Shown in pieces: positions 1-7,848 of a DNA stretch of 64,000 nt. The position numbers and the translations under genes were made by a program. Below the pieces are notes generated by a model. The model made no database searches. It was not told the origin of the DNA and saw nothing but the letters and a program-made list of their open reading frames with translations. The stretch lies in contig SXIH01000010.1 of assembly GCA_005772895.1 (NCBI GenBank), forward strand, positions 1 through 64,000. The letters run 5' to 3'. The stretch's first letter is position 1; each line of letters starts with the position of its first letter. This DNA comes from Bacteroidota bacterium (GTDB lineage Bacteria > Bacteroidota > Bacteroidia > 2-12-FULL-35-15).

Positions 1-42
1 CAGCTTGGAAGGATGACGCTCTACCAAATGAGCTACTTTCGC
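1..42 (-). tRNA. tRNA-Gly (anticodon TCC), 3' part outside window
   Basis: Read on the minus strand this begins GCGAAAGTAGCTCA, a D-arm pattern, and reaches the anticodon loop CTTCCAA, giving anticodon TCC (glycine). The gene leaves the window in the 3' strand of the anticodon stem, so the T arm and acceptor end are not seen. It is the last visible member of a Thr-Tyr-Gly array on one strand. Confidence 0.9.
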
Positions 43-80
43 GGATTAAAAACTATTATAATTTTGGCTGACACTCACCA

Positions 81-98
81 TCCCGATAGCTATCGGGA
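81..98. repeat. 18-bp perfect palindrome, copy 1
   Basis: TCCCGATAGCTATCGGGA is a perfect 18-bp palindrome between tRNA-Gly and tRNA-Tyr. Identical copies occur at 743-760 and 6227-6244, always outside genes. Its role is unknown. Confidence 0.85.
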
Positions 99-177
99 GA
101 GCTAATTCAATCAAAAACTATTATTTTAAAGAACTATATTTTATATTTTTATTTCTTCTCTTCTCCAATAAAAATCG

Positions 178-258
178 TGGGGAGAGAAGGATTCGAACCT
201 TCGAAGTCGAAACAACAGATTTACAGTCTGTCCCATTTGGCCACTCTGGTATCTCCCC
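178..258 (-). tRNA. tRNA-Tyr (anticodon GTA)
   Basis: The minus strand folds as a long-variable-arm (type II) tRNA: acceptor GGGGAGA pairs with TCTCCCC, the anticodon loop is CTGTAAA (GTA, tyrosine), and the T loop GGTTCGAATCC is canonical. The discriminator base is A. The 81-nt length fits bacterial tRNA-Tyr with its extra arm. Confidence 0.96.
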
Positions 259-278
259 GATAGTATCACTTAAAAAAG

Positions 279-352
279 AGCCGATGGAGGGATTCGAACC
301 CCCGACCAGCTGATTACAAATCAGCTGCTCTGGCCAACTGAGCTACATCGGC
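279..352 (-). tRNA. tRNA-Thr (anticodon TGT)
   Basis: The minus strand starts GCCGATGTAGCTCAG and closes with CATCGGC. The anticodon loop TTTGTAA gives TGT (threonine), followed by a GGTTCGAATCC T arm. It is the first gene of the tRNA array and lies 20 bp upstream of tRNA-Tyr, so one precursor transcript is likely. Confidence 0.96.
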
Positions 353-818
353 AATACCTTATAATACTATATTTTAAAAGAACTTCAACCGTTTTAAAAG
401 TGGACAAAATACACTACCCCCTTGAAAAAGGATTGCAAATTTAGAAAACATTTGCGGAGTAACAAAAGTTTTAGGGCTTTTTTTCAAAAAAAATGCTTGC
501 ATCCTGATTTTGAGGAGGCAAATTTATAGAAATGTTTGAATTGGTAAGGATTTTTACCCTTTTTTAGTGTTAAGCGTCCGTTATTTCTATGTTTCCTATA
601 CACAAATTGGCTCTTTATCTCTATTTTACTCAAAAAAACAGGTTTAAACAATATGCCTATTTCTGCCTCGTTTTCATTAAAAACCAAAACATCCCCAAGC
701 CCATGGTTTAATATTTACTCTTTATCATTTTTTGTCATTTCGTCCCGATAGCTATCGGGATTTAAAAACCGAAAAACTGCACAAAATTTTGATGGGGATA
801 AACTAAAAACCTTGGACT
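353..818. other. Long intergenic region with palindrome copy 2
   Basis: There is no convincing gene here. It holds the promoter side of the leftward tRNA array and the upstream side of the rightward YdcF-like gene, plus a second perfect copy of TCCCGATAGCTATCGGGA at 743-760. A 67-codon minus-strand reading frame at 484-687 has no recognisable features and is not called. Confidence 0.6.
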
Positions 819-1505
819 ATGAAACGCTCTCTCTCAACACCTGCTTTTATTAGCTGCGCTTTTTTTATTCTTTGCGGCTTCGATAAAACAAAAAAAGAGT
901 CGAACGACTTAAAAGACAAAATCGCTAATCCCTACGATGTCATTATCGTTCCGGGGGTTCCTTACCAAGAACCTTCATTGAAAAGTGTTTTGAAATCCAG
1001 AATCCTGTGGGCAAAATATCTTTTTGAAAAAGGAATTACAAAAAATATTATTTTTTCCGGAGCACCTGTATATACGCCATATATAGAAGGAAAAGTAATG
1101 AAAATGTATGCCGACTCGTTGGGAATTCCAACTGAAAATACTTTTGCCGAAGAAGAAGCTGAACACAGTACCGAAAATATTTTTTACTCAGTACAAATGG
1201 CCAGAGACTTAGGTTTTAAAAGGATTGCATTAGCAACGGATCATTATCAGGCAATTCTTTTGAAAGGATATATCAAGAAAAAATTTCCCGATATGGAAAT
1301 TATTACCATTCAATACAAAAAAATAAATATGAAAACTGCATTGCCTGAAATAGACGCAGAGTCTGCCTTTGCAAACTATTTTGTTTCTTTGGCAGAGCGT
1401 GAAAATAAATTAAAACGCTTTAAAGGAACGATGGGAAAAAATATTATCGACAATAAAAAAGACTCTTCGTTTTATAAAAGAGTCCCTGTGTTGGTTAAAA
1501 ACTAG
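819..1505 (+). CDS. YdcF/SanA-like DUF218 protein
   Basis: This 228-residue protein has an N-terminal hydrophobic export segment (residues about 8-21) ending near a cysteine, then a DUF218 domain (about 38-195). The domain starts with the strand YDVIIVPG, includes the glycine-containing segment IIFSGAP, an acidic EEAEHSTEN helix and LATDHYQA. Members of this family are membrane-associated proteins of poorly defined function linked to envelope integrity in enterobacteria. The residue before Cys19 is Leu, so a classical lipobox is doubtful. It is the only rightward gene among leftward neighbours, and its stop codon is immediately followed by a palindromic repeat. Family assignment is firm; function is not. 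Confidence 0.8.
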   Translation: MKRSLSTPAFISCAFFILCGFDKTKKESNDLKDKIANPYDVIIVPGVPYQEPSLKSVLKSRILWAKYLFEKGITKNIIFSGAPVYTPYIEGKVMKMYADSLGIPTENTFAEEEAEHSTENIFYSVQMARDLGFKRIALATDHYQAILLKGYIKKKFPDMEIITIQYKKINMKTALPEIDAESAFANYFVSLAERENKLKRFKGTMGKNIIDNKKDSSFYKRVPVLVKN

Positions 1506-1552
1506 ACCTCATCCCCAGCCCTTCTCCTTGTTCAAGGAGAAGGGAGTTTGGT
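1506..1552. repeat. GC-rich palindromic repeat abutting a stop codon
   Basis: The core is a 12-bp perfect inverted repeat with a 2-nt loop: arms at 1519-1530 (CCCTTCTCCTTG) and 1533-1544. It starts directly after the TAG stop at 1503-1505. The purine/pyrimidine-rich arms and CCCAGCCC flank resemble the pyrF-region repeats at 18351-18984. It could act as a terminator, although no U tract follows. Confidence 0.75.
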
Positions 1553-1595
1553 TTGATAGACGAGAATGATTTTACTTCTAAAAACGAGTTGTTTA

Positions 1596-1895
1596 TTACA
1601 AACCCTTTACCTTTTCTTTATGTTTTTTCACTTGTGATTTAAGTGCGTCAATACTTGTATCTACAGCTTCTTCAAAACTTTTGCATTGCTTTTTTGCAAA
1701 CAAATGATTGCCTGCCATGTGTAATTTTATTTCTGCAATTTTATTTTCTGCCGAATCACCCTTGTCAAGTTTTAATATGACTTCGCTCTTCAAAATGCCG
1801 TCATAAAAAAGGGTTAATTTATCTACACGTTCTTCTACAAAAGCTAATAATTTTTTGTCTGCATCAAAATGCACGGATTGAATTTGTACTGTCAT
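1596..1895 (-). CDS. hpf: Ribosome hibernation promoting factor (short HPF/RaiA)
   Basis: The 99-residue protein matches the short HPF/YfiA family. It begins MTVQIQSVHFDADKKL, has the HMAGNHLFAKKQ segment in the middle and the SFEEAVDTSIDALKSQVKKHKEK helix at the end. Such proteins bind the decoding and mRNA channel of the 30S subunit and keep ribosomes inactive in stationary phase. There is no C-terminal dimerisation domain, so it is the short form. It lies downstream of the recombinase gene and rpsU on the same strand. The start is fixed by a strong Shine-Dalgarno motif, unusual for this phylum. Confidence 0.92.
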   Translation of the reverse strand: MTVQIQSVHFDADKKLLAFVEERVDKLTLFYDGILKSEVILKLDKGDSAENKIAEIKLHMAGNHLFAKKQCKSFEEAVDTSIDALKSQVKKHKEKVKGL

Positions 1896-1903
1896 GGTGA
1901 TTT

Positions 1904-1909
1904 CCTCCT
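1904..1909 (-). promoter_or_regulatory. Strong Shine-Dalgarno of hpf
   Basis: On the minus strand AGGAGG lies 8 nt before the hpf ATG. Most other genes of the window show no such motif, as expected for Bacteroidota where Shine-Dalgarno pairing is little used. Confidence 0.7.
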
Positions 1910-1916
1910 ATTTTAA

Positions 1917-2018
1917 ATTAGTGATTTGTTGATTTGGTGAATTGGAGAATTGTACCCCAACCTTACCTATTAGTTTTTCTTGTAATTTTCTAAATCTAAA
2001 ATTCTCTATTTCTCTATT
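1917..2018. repeat. AT-rich word-repeat spacer between recombinase gene and hpf
   Basis: The gap is made of slightly varied short words (gtgatttg, ttgatttg, gtgaattg, gagaattg) on one side and attctcta, atttctcta on the other, giving partial self-complementarity. No gene is visible. It resembles the other intergenic spacers at 3245-3285, 5085-5176, 20068-20171 and 30207-30290 in style but not in sequence. Confidence 0.5.
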
Positions 2019-2022
2019 TTAA

Positions 2023-2901
2023 TTAACCTTTCGGATGAGCTTGTTTGTGAATATTTTTTAATTTTTCTACTGTGTTATGTGTGTATACTTGTGTTGCAGC
2101 CAGATTTGCATGTCCGAGTAATTCTTTGATGGCATTCAAATCAGCGCCATTATTGAGCATGTGTGTTGCAAAGGTATGGCGCAAAACATGCGGACTCTTT
2201 TTATCTATTGTTGTGATTAATGAAAGGTACTCATTCACAATACGGTAAACAAATTTTTCATACATTTTTTTTCCACTTTTTAGTTGAAATAAGAACTCTC
2301 CGGGTAAACCGGGCTTTTTATCCATATAATCCTGAATGCTGCTTTTGATCTCGTTGCTAAAAGGGATAATTCTTTCTTTATTACGTTTACCGAGTACTTT
2401 AATCTGACAAGCATCCAAATCTACATTTACCAATTTTAGGTTAATCAACTCAGAAAGACGAATGCCTGTTGCATAAAAAAGCTCTATGACCAATTTGTTT
2501 CTTACCCCTTCCAAATCATCGCCAAAAGCAACGGTATCAATTAATGTATTCATATTGTCTTTTTCAACAAATACGGGCAAACGTTTGGATGTTTTGGGCG
2601 ACATAATTTTCAGCATTGGGTTTTCGGTCGCTATGCCTTGTCGCAATAAATATTTATAGAAGGTTTTAAGAGTAGTGATCTTGCGGTTTACGGAGCGGGG
2701 GCTGATTTTCTGATCCATCAACTCTACTATCCATGAACGGATAAGCACGTGATTAATATCAGAAAGTTTTTTTATATCGTAAGTTGTGTGGAGATAAGAA
2801 TAAAATTGCTCTAAGTCGCCCGAATAAGCCAAAATAGTATGGCTTGACAATCGTTTTTCGAATTGAAGGTATTTTAAAAAACTGTCCCGGCTTGCGTCCA
2901 T
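2023..2901 (-). CDS. xerC: Tyrosine recombinase, XerC/XerD type
   Basis: This 292-residue enzyme has an N-terminal SAM-like core-binding domain (about 4-90) and a C-terminal catalytic domain (about 108-285). All catalytic residues can be seen: Arg148 in TGIRLSEL, Lys172 in LGKRNKER, His238 and Arg241 in PHVLRHTFATHML, His264 in LLGHANL, and nucleophile Tyr273 in TQVYTH. Xer enzymes resolve chromosome dimers at dif near the terminus. The setting between rpsU and hpf matches the housekeeping xerC-like gene of many Bacteroidota, so it is probably not a phage integrase. XerC cannot be told from XerD by eye. Confidence 0.92.
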   Translation of the reverse strand: MDASRDSFLKYLQFEKRLSSHTILAYSGDLEQFYSYLHTTYDIKKLSDINHVLIRSWIVELMDQKISPRSVNRKITTLKTFYKYLLRQGIATENPMLKIMSPKTSKRLPVFVEKDNMNTLIDTVAFGDDLEGVRNKLVIELFYATGIRLSELINLKLVNVDLDACQIKVLGKRNKERIIPFSNEIKSSIQDYMDKKPGLPGEFLFQLKSGKKMYEKFVYRIVNEYLSLITTIDKKSPHVLRHTFATHMLNNGADLNAIKELLGHANLAATQVYTHNTVEKLKNIHKQAHPKG

Positions 2902-3007
2902 AAAAAATGAGAGGAAAAATCTACTTCTTTTTACGTGATAACCTATGAAAAGTTATGTTAAAATAAGTAAATCTTTCCTCTCAGGGAATATTTAACAAAC
3001 AGAAGAA

Positions 3008-3202
3008 CTATGCTTCTTCGTTGCGTTGTAATTTCTCTTTGTAAATCGCTTTAATTCTTGCTTCGCGATATACTACAGAAGGTTTAGTGAATTTTGAACG
3101 TTCACGTAATTCTTTAACAACACCTGTTTTTTCAAATTTCTTTTTGAATTTTTTAAGTGCTTTTTCGATTGCTTCGCCTTCTTTAACTTGTACTATTAAC
3201 AT
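3008..3202 (-). CDS. rpsU: 30S ribosomal protein bS21
   Basis: This short, highly basic 64-residue protein starts MLIVQVKEGEAIEKALKKFK and carries the bS21 pattern of an N-terminal beta strand followed by two lysine/arginine-rich helices (KKFKKKFEKTGVVKELRERS, then FTKPSVVYREARIKAIYKEK). bS21 sits on the 30S platform near the anti-Shine-Dalgarno sequence and helps initiation. In Bacteroidota it is thought to help occlude the anti-Shine-Dalgarno. It precedes the recombinase and hpf genes, and a -7 promoter box lies about 35 nt upstream. Confidence 0.97.
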   Translation of the reverse strand: MLIVQVKEGEAIEKALKKFKKKFEKTGVVKELRERSKFTKPSVVYREARIKAIYKEKLQRNEEA

Positions 3203-3236
3203 TTTGTTTTGTTTTAATTTTTATAAATGGGATGCA

Positions 3237-3244
3237 AATATAAA
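3237..3244 (-). promoter_or_regulatory. -7 promoter box of rpsU
   Basis: TATATTTG on the minus strand matches the Bacteroidota -7 consensus TAnnTTTG and lies 34 nt before the rpsU start. No clear -33 TTG is seen upstream, where the sequence is a tandem of tgaattataaa-like words. Confidence 0.6.
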
Positions 3245-3297
3245 AAATAATTATGAATTATAAATGCTGAATTATAAATTATTCTCTAAAAATCAAC

Positions 3298-4437
3298 TTA
3301 TTTCATGATTTCACGGGCAATTACCATCTTTTGAACCTCTGAAGTCCCTTCACCGATGGTACAAAGCTTACTATCACGATAATATTTTTCTGCCGGAAAA
3401 TCCTTTGTATAACCATATCCACCAAAGATTTGCACCGCTTCAGTACCTGCTCTTACACAAACTTCAGATGCATAATATTTAGCATAAGCGCCTTCTTTGG
3501 TCATTTTCTCCCCTTTGTTCTTTTTATCAGCTGCATAATACGTCAATAATTCTGCTGCTTCAATTTCAGTTGCCATATCTGCCAACTTAAAAGCTATACC
3601 TTGAAACTGAGAAATTGGTTTCCCAAATTGCTCACGTTCTTTCGAATATTTTAATGAACATTCAAATGCGCCTTTTGCAATTCCAACAGCTAAAGAAGCA
3701 ATAGAAATACGACCACCATCCAATACTTTCATTGCCTGAACAAATCCTTCACCTTCTTTTCCTAACATTTGGTCTTTGTGAACTCTGCAGTTATCAAAAA
3801 TTAACTCAGCCGTTTCAGATGCGCGCATTCCCAATTTATTTTCTTTTTTTCCGGATTTAAAACCTGGAGTTCCTTTTTCTATAATGAATGCAGACATTCC
3901 TTTTGAATCTCCTTTTTCACCTGTACGGACAATTACAACGGCAACATTTCCACTAATTGCATGTGTAATGAAATTTTTAGAACCATTGATTACAAAGTAA
4001 TCTCCATCCTTTTTTGCAGTTGTTGTCATCCCACCTGAATCAGAACCAGTTCCTGTTTCAGTTAATCCCCAAGCGCCAATCCACTCTGCTGTTGCTAATT
4101 TTGGAAGGTATTTTTTCTTTTGTTCTTCATTACCAAATTGAAGAATATGTCCTGTACACAAAGAGTTGTGAGCCGCCATTGATAAGCCTATTGAACCACA
4201 AATTTTTGACAATTCTACAATTGCAGTTACGTATTCGGTATACGAAAATCCTGAACCACCATATTCTTCAGGCACCAAAACACCCATCAATCCAAGTTCT
4301 CCTAATTTTTTAAAAACGGGAACAGGGAATTCTTGTGTTTCATCCCACTCCATCATTTTCGGACGGATATGGTCATCTCCAAATTTCTTAATCATATCAG
4401 CAATCATTCGCTGATTTTCATTTATGCTAAAATCCAT
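3298..4437 (-). CDS. Acyl-CoA dehydrogenase
   Basis: The 379-residue, full-length FAD enzyme has the three-part acyl-CoA dehydrogenase fold: helical N domain (about 6-118), beta domain with the FAD-binding WGLTETGTGSD (about 122-215) and a C-terminal helical domain. The second family signature, QIFGGYGYTKDFPAEKYYRD, is present, and the catalytic base is Glu363 in IGEGTSEVQ. It introduces the alpha-beta double bond in acyl-CoA during beta-oxidation or branched-chain amino-acid breakdown, passing electrons to ETF. Chain-length preference cannot be read, though the form resembles short- or branched-chain enzymes. It is probably a single transcription unit with its own -7 box. Confidence 0.93.
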   Translation of the reverse strand: MDFSINENQRMIADMIKKFGDDHIRPKMMEWDETQEFPVPVFKKLGELGLMGVLVPEEYGGSGFSYTEYVTAIVELSKICGSIGLSMAAHNSLCTGHILQFGNEEQKKKYLPKLATAEWIGAWGLTETGTGSDSGGMTTTAKKDGDYFVINGSKNFITHAISGNVAVVIVRTGEKGDSKGMSAFIIEKGTPGFKSGKKENKLGMRASETAELIFDNCRVHKDQMLGKEGEGFVQAMKVLDGGRISIASLAVGIAKGAFECSLKYSKEREQFGKPISQFQGIAFKLADMATEIEAAELLTYYAADKKNKGEKMTKEGAYAKYYASEVCVRAGTEAVQIFGGYGYTKDFPAEKYYRDSKLCTIGEGTSEVQKMVIAREIMK

Positions 4438-4459
4438 TTTTGTAGTTTTTTTGAGTAGA

Positions 4460-4467
4460 CAAAAATA
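4460..4467 (-). promoter_or_regulatory. -7 promoter box of the acyl-CoA dehydrogenase gene
   Basis: TATTTTTG on the minus strand fits TAnnTTTG and lies 22 nt upstream of the ATG. No -33 element is evident. Confidence 0.5.
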
Positions 4468-4542
4468 TAAATTAAATTGAATGATGTGTGTCTTGTTATC
4501 AAATAAATGCGACAGAAATTATGCTGTGCATAATAATAATGA

Positions 4543-5070
4543 CTAATAATTCACCAGACTAATAATATTATCAGAATAAGGAGAAAGTTTTTCTCTGCCT
4601 TTTAAAAAATCCAATTCCACAACAAACGCAAATCCTGCTACATTTCCATTTTGCATTTCAATTAATTTCACTGCAGCCTCTGCTGTTCCGCCAGTAGCTA
4701 GTAAATCATCGTGAATCAAAACATTCCAGCCGGGTTGAATTTCATCTACCTGCATTTCTACTTTTGCACTTCCATATTCTAAATCGTATTCGTAGGAAAT
4801 TTTTTTGTAAGGTAATTTTCCGGCTTTGCGGACTAATATAAAAGGAATATTAAGTTTGTTTGCCAAAGCAAATCCAAACAAAAAACCTCTGCTTTCTACT
4901 CCTACAATTGCATTGATATTTTTATCCGCAACACGATTGGCAAATTCAGAAACAATTTCATTGCACAAATCCTGATTGTGAAAAATAGGTGTTATGTCTT
5001 TGAAGAGGATTCCAGGTTTTGGAAAATCGGCTACGTCTCTGATTGTTGATTTGATTTTGGTTTCTAGCAT
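4543..5070 (-). CDS. apt: Adenine phosphoribosyltransferase
   Basis: The 175-residue protein is a complete type I phosphoribosyltransferase. The PRPP-binding loop is VLIHDDLLATGGTAEAA (residues 117-133), with acidic Asp121 and Asp122. The VESRGFLFG segment (58-66) and the flexible hood RKAGKLPYKKISYEYDLEYG (81-100) are specific to Apt. It salvages adenine to AMP using PRPP. A 107-bp gap of word-like repeats separates it from the comEA-like gene upstream. Confidence 0.97.
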   Translation of the reverse strand: MLETKIKSTIRDVADFPKPGILFKDITPIFHNQDLCNEIVSEFANRVADKNINAIVGVESRGFLFGFALANKLNIPFILVRKAGKLPYKKISYEYDLEYGSAKVEMQVDEIQPGWNVLIHDDLLATGGTAEAAVKLIEMQNGNVAGFAFVVELDFLKGREKLSPYSDNIISLVNY

Positions 5071-5084
5071 TTTAATAGTAATAA

Positions 5085-5176
5085 GGTGATGGGGTTATAA
5101 AGTGATAAAAGTACAAAATGTCAAAAAATGAGTAGAGGCTACCCATCACTTCATCACTTTATTACTTTATTACTTC
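5085..5176. repeat. Word-repeat intergenic spacer upstream of apt
   Basis: The gap consists of near-repeats of gtgataaa, gtgatggg and gtaataag on the left and of catcactt, atcacttt, attacttt on the right, so the two halves are imperfect reverse complements. The transcript could form a long weak hairpin between the comEA-like stop and the apt start. Confidence 0.55.
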
Positions 5177-5177
5177 A

Positions 5178-6149
5178 TCACTCCGTCACCAAGTAAGGTA
5201 CAATTTTACGGTATGTTTCTTCATCTACCAAATCTGTTTTCTTGATTTCATCAACAGTTTTGTATTTCCCGTGATTCTTGCGATAACTTACAATTGCGTT
5301 TGCTACCGTCCATTTGATGTAAGGACTTTTCAAATCAGCGGCTTCGCAGGTATTGATGTTTATTTTTTTAATTTTCGATTCGTCTATATCGATATATTTT
5401 TCGATGGAATTTAATTTCTCCTGATCAAACTTCCATATTTCCAATAATTGTTCTTTAGAAACAAAACCTCCAAGTGCATTCCGGTGTTTGATAATATTCT
5501 TTGCATAAAAAGCTCCGATTCCTTTTATTGTTGTAAGAGTTGCCGAATCAGCAGAGTTAAGTTCGATTACATTTAATCGTTCTGTTTTAAGCACATTCAG
5601 AGCACTTGCATTTTCTACTTTTCCGTTTTGGAAAATAGATTTTGTTTTTTCCGGTGTTCTGGCAATTTCTGCTGGAGAAGGAATTTGGATTTGAATAAAT
5701 GGCTCCAATGTTTCATATTGCTCGATACTTAAACAATACATTTTTTTCACATCTTCTTTGGTTCTGAATTTGCCACCTTTAGATTCATACTTCTTTATAG
5801 TTTTGATTTGCTTATCATTTAATCCTAATCTTTTCCAATCCTGTTCTGATAAATTATTAGGATCAAAATTAAACCGCTCGGATTTATCTTCTGTTCCATT
5901 CAATCTTGCCTCACGAATTGCCTGTTTTTCTGAATAATTCGAATATTCACTTTTTTCATCAATCATTGATTCAAATTCTTTTACTTCTTTATCAAACTTT
6001 GTAAAATCAACTTTTTCTTGACTAACAAAATTGGATGAAATATTAAGATACAGAACCAGTCCAGCAATAATACTTAATAAAATAAAAACGCCATTACGTT
6101 CACGTTTGTTGAATGTAAAAAAATCTCTAAAAATGTTTTTCATACTCAT
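5178..6149 (-). CDS. ComEA-like helix-hairpin-helix DNA-binding protein
   Basis: This 323-residue protein has one N-terminal membrane anchor (about 20-38) and several helix-hairpin-helix units. One reads IELNSADSATLTTIKGIGAFYAKNI (about 195-219, with the typical N-A/S-A opening and GIGxxxA turn); another, degenerate one is ININTCEAADLKSPYIKWTVANAI near 266-289; a further unit lies near 95-150. In ComEA such domains bind double-stranded DNA at the membrane during uptake. Bacteroidota encode this long three-unit form, and no other competence gene lies in this window, so a role in uptake is an inference. Confidence 0.8.
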   Translation of the reverse strand: MSMKNIFRDFFTFNKRERNGVFILLSIIAGLVLYLNISSNFVSQEKVDFTKFDKEVKEFESMIDEKSEYSNYSEKQAIREARLNGTEDKSERFNFDPNNLSEQDWKRLGLNDKQIKTIKKYESKGGKFRTKEDVKKMYCLSIEQYETLEPFIQIQIPSPAEIARTPEKTKSIFQNGKVENASALNVLKTERLNVIELNSADSATLTTIKGIGAFYAKNIIKHRNALGGFVSKEQLLEIWKFDQEKLNSIEKYIDIDESKIKKININTCEAADLKSPYIKWTVANAIVSYRKNHGKYKTVDEIKKTDLVDEETYRKIVPYLVTE

Positions 6150-6226
6150 ACTCCTAAGTTTTTAAAATGAATAATTACATCGATAAACTTTTTATCGAGT
6201 TTGTGGAGTAGCAATAAATGAGTAGT

Positions 6227-6244
6227 TCCCGATAGCTATCGGGA
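6227..6244. repeat. 18-bp perfect palindrome, copy 3
   Basis: An exact copy of TCCCGATAGCTATCGGGA, between the comEA-like gene and the stop of the upstream transporter gene, within 20 bp of that stop codon. Confidence 0.85.
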
Positions 6245-6261
6245 TTGGAGTAGTATACTGT

Positions 6262-7713
6262 TTAGTTGAGCGCTGGCCGCTTCTGTGTAATGTAATAAAC
6301 GGGGATTCCAATAAAAACAATCAATAAACCCAATCCGGTATTCATTGTATCGTAAATTAATAAGTCGACACAAATGGCTGTTGTTACTAAAATATAAAGT
6401 GCCGGAATAATAGGATAACCAAATGCTTTGTATGGTCTATCTGTATCCGGTTCTTTTTTTCGCAACACAAATATTCCAGCGATTGTTAAAATATAAAACA
6501 ACAAGGATGCGAAAGTTGCATAGGTTAACAAATCACCATACTTACCAGAAAGACAAAGCACACAAGCCCAAATACATTGCAACCACAATGCTTTTGAGGG
6601 AACATTTTTTTCGTTGAGAGATGCGGCTCCTTTAAAAAACAAACCATCTTTTGCCATCGCATAAAATAATCTTGCGCCTGCTAATACCAATCCGTTGTTA
6701 CATCCAAAAGTGGAAACCATAATTAAAGCTGCCATAATAAAAGCAGCGGGTGCGCCAAAAATCATGGAAGCTGCAGCAGCTCCAACTCTATCATTACTAG
6801 GAAACATAATTCCTTGTCCGAGTGCATCCGTAGCATTTGGATCACCATGCATCGGCAAGAGTGATAAATACGCAACGTTTGCTAAAATATAAATGATGGT
6901 TACTATAAATGTTCCTAAAAACAAACTGCGGGGAATATTTTTTTTCGGGTCTTTAATTTCAGAAGCAATAAAAGTCACATTGTTCCATGCATCACTCGAA
7001 AAAAGTGAATTGATAATGGTTGCACCCATTGCTCCCAAAAGCGCAGAGCCAGCTAAAGGAATGACACTTATTGTTCCATCGGGAGCTAACGTTGTTTTAC
7101 TTGCTTCCCACATTTTTGTAAAATTCGCAACCAACACATCACCTTTTACCCCTATCGCTATTCCTAAAACAATCAATGCAAATAATGCAAATAGTTTTGC
7201 TGAAGTAAAGATCAACTGAATGGTTTTTCCATTTTGAACGCCTCTGCTGTTAATATAAGTAAGGAATACAACACTTGCCATTCCGACTAACTGAGCATAG
7301 GTAACTTTATACGAAGCACCTATTTCTAAAATCGTATTATTTAATTCAGGAAAAAACACAGAAGTATATTTTGCAAAAGCAACTGCAACTGCAGCTATTA
7401 CACCTGTTTGAATAACTGTAAAAACGGTCCAGCCATAAAGAAAAGAAATCATGCGGCCGTAAGCTCGTTGGATGTAAATATATTGTCCGCCCGCATTCGG
7501 CATCATTCCAGCCAATTCTCCATAACTCAATGCAGCGAATACAGTAATCAATCCTGTGAGTAGCCAAACAACCAACAACCAACCTGCAGAACCAACATCA
7601 CGTGCCATTGCGGAGGTGACGATAAAAATTCCGGAACCAATCATTGAGCCGGCTACAATACTGGTGGCATCAACTAATCCAAGTGTACGTTTTAATTCCG
7701 GTTTTTCTGACAT
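6262..7713 (-). CDS. APC-superfamily amino-acid permease (LAT-like)
   Basis: The 483-residue protein has about 12 membrane helices. The first contains the APC substrate-binding break IVAGSMIGSGIFIVTS (about 19-34), and helix 2-3 carries the LSYGELAGMMPNAGGQYIYI signature. Its end PVYYITQKR is short and cytoplasmic. Family members exchange or symport amino acids. The LAT-type resemblance is inferred from the N-terminal signature, and the substrate is unknown. It lies downstream of a second APC transporter on the same strand, but the other is followed by a strong terminator, and the two are in different APC branches. Confidence 0.88.
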   Translation of the reverse strand: MSEKPELKRTLGLVDATSIVAGSMIGSGIFIVTSAMARDVGSAGWLLVVWLLTGLITVFAALSYGELAGMMPNAGGQYIYIQRAYGRMISFLYGWTVFTVIQTGVIAAVAVAFAKYTSVFFPELNNTILEIGASYKVTYAQLVGMASVVFLTYINSRGVQNGKTIQLIFTSAKLFALFALIVLGIAIGVKGDVLVANFTKMWEASKTTLAPDGTISVIPLAGSALLGAMGATIINSLFSSDAWNNVTFIASEIKDPKKNIPRSLFLGTFIVTIIYILANVAYLSLLPMHGDPNATDALGQGIMFPSNDRVGAAAASMIFGAPAAFIMAALIMVSTFGCNNGLVLAGARLFYAMAKDGLFFKGAASLNEKNVPSKALWLQCIWACVLCLSGKYGDLLTYATFASLLFYILTIAGIFVLRKKEPDTDRPYKAFGYPIIPALYILVTTAICVDLLIYDTMNTGLGLLIVFIGIPVYYITQKRPALN

Positions 7714-7806
7714 ACTTATAGGAACGCGGATCTTTTATGATTTTTATGATTAAAAATGATAATAGATTTTGTGTTATTATTTTTTATGTTTCTATTATTT
7801 AAAAAA

Positions 7807-7828
7807 AAGGACGGCATATACCGTCCTT
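7807..7828 (-). terminator. Rho-independent terminator of the CAT-like transporter gene
   Basis: An 8-bp perfect stem AAGGACGG / CCGTCCTT with loop CATATA is followed on the minus strand by a run of T. It lies 21 bp past the stop of the 7849-9351 gene. Confidence 0.85.
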
Positions 7829-7848
7829 ATTATTATTTAAAAATTTTA

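Noticed and set aside
484-687. 67-codon minus-strand reading frame upstream of the YdcF-like gene
   Set aside because: No signal, domain, promoter or ribosome site; composition is that of ordinary AT-rich spacer.
2023-2901. Tyrosine recombinase considered as a phage or island integrase
   Set aside because: Its place between rpsU and hpf and full Xer residue set point to a housekeeping enzyme; no attachment sites or phage genes are adjacent, and the nearby tRNA genes are intact apart from the window edge.
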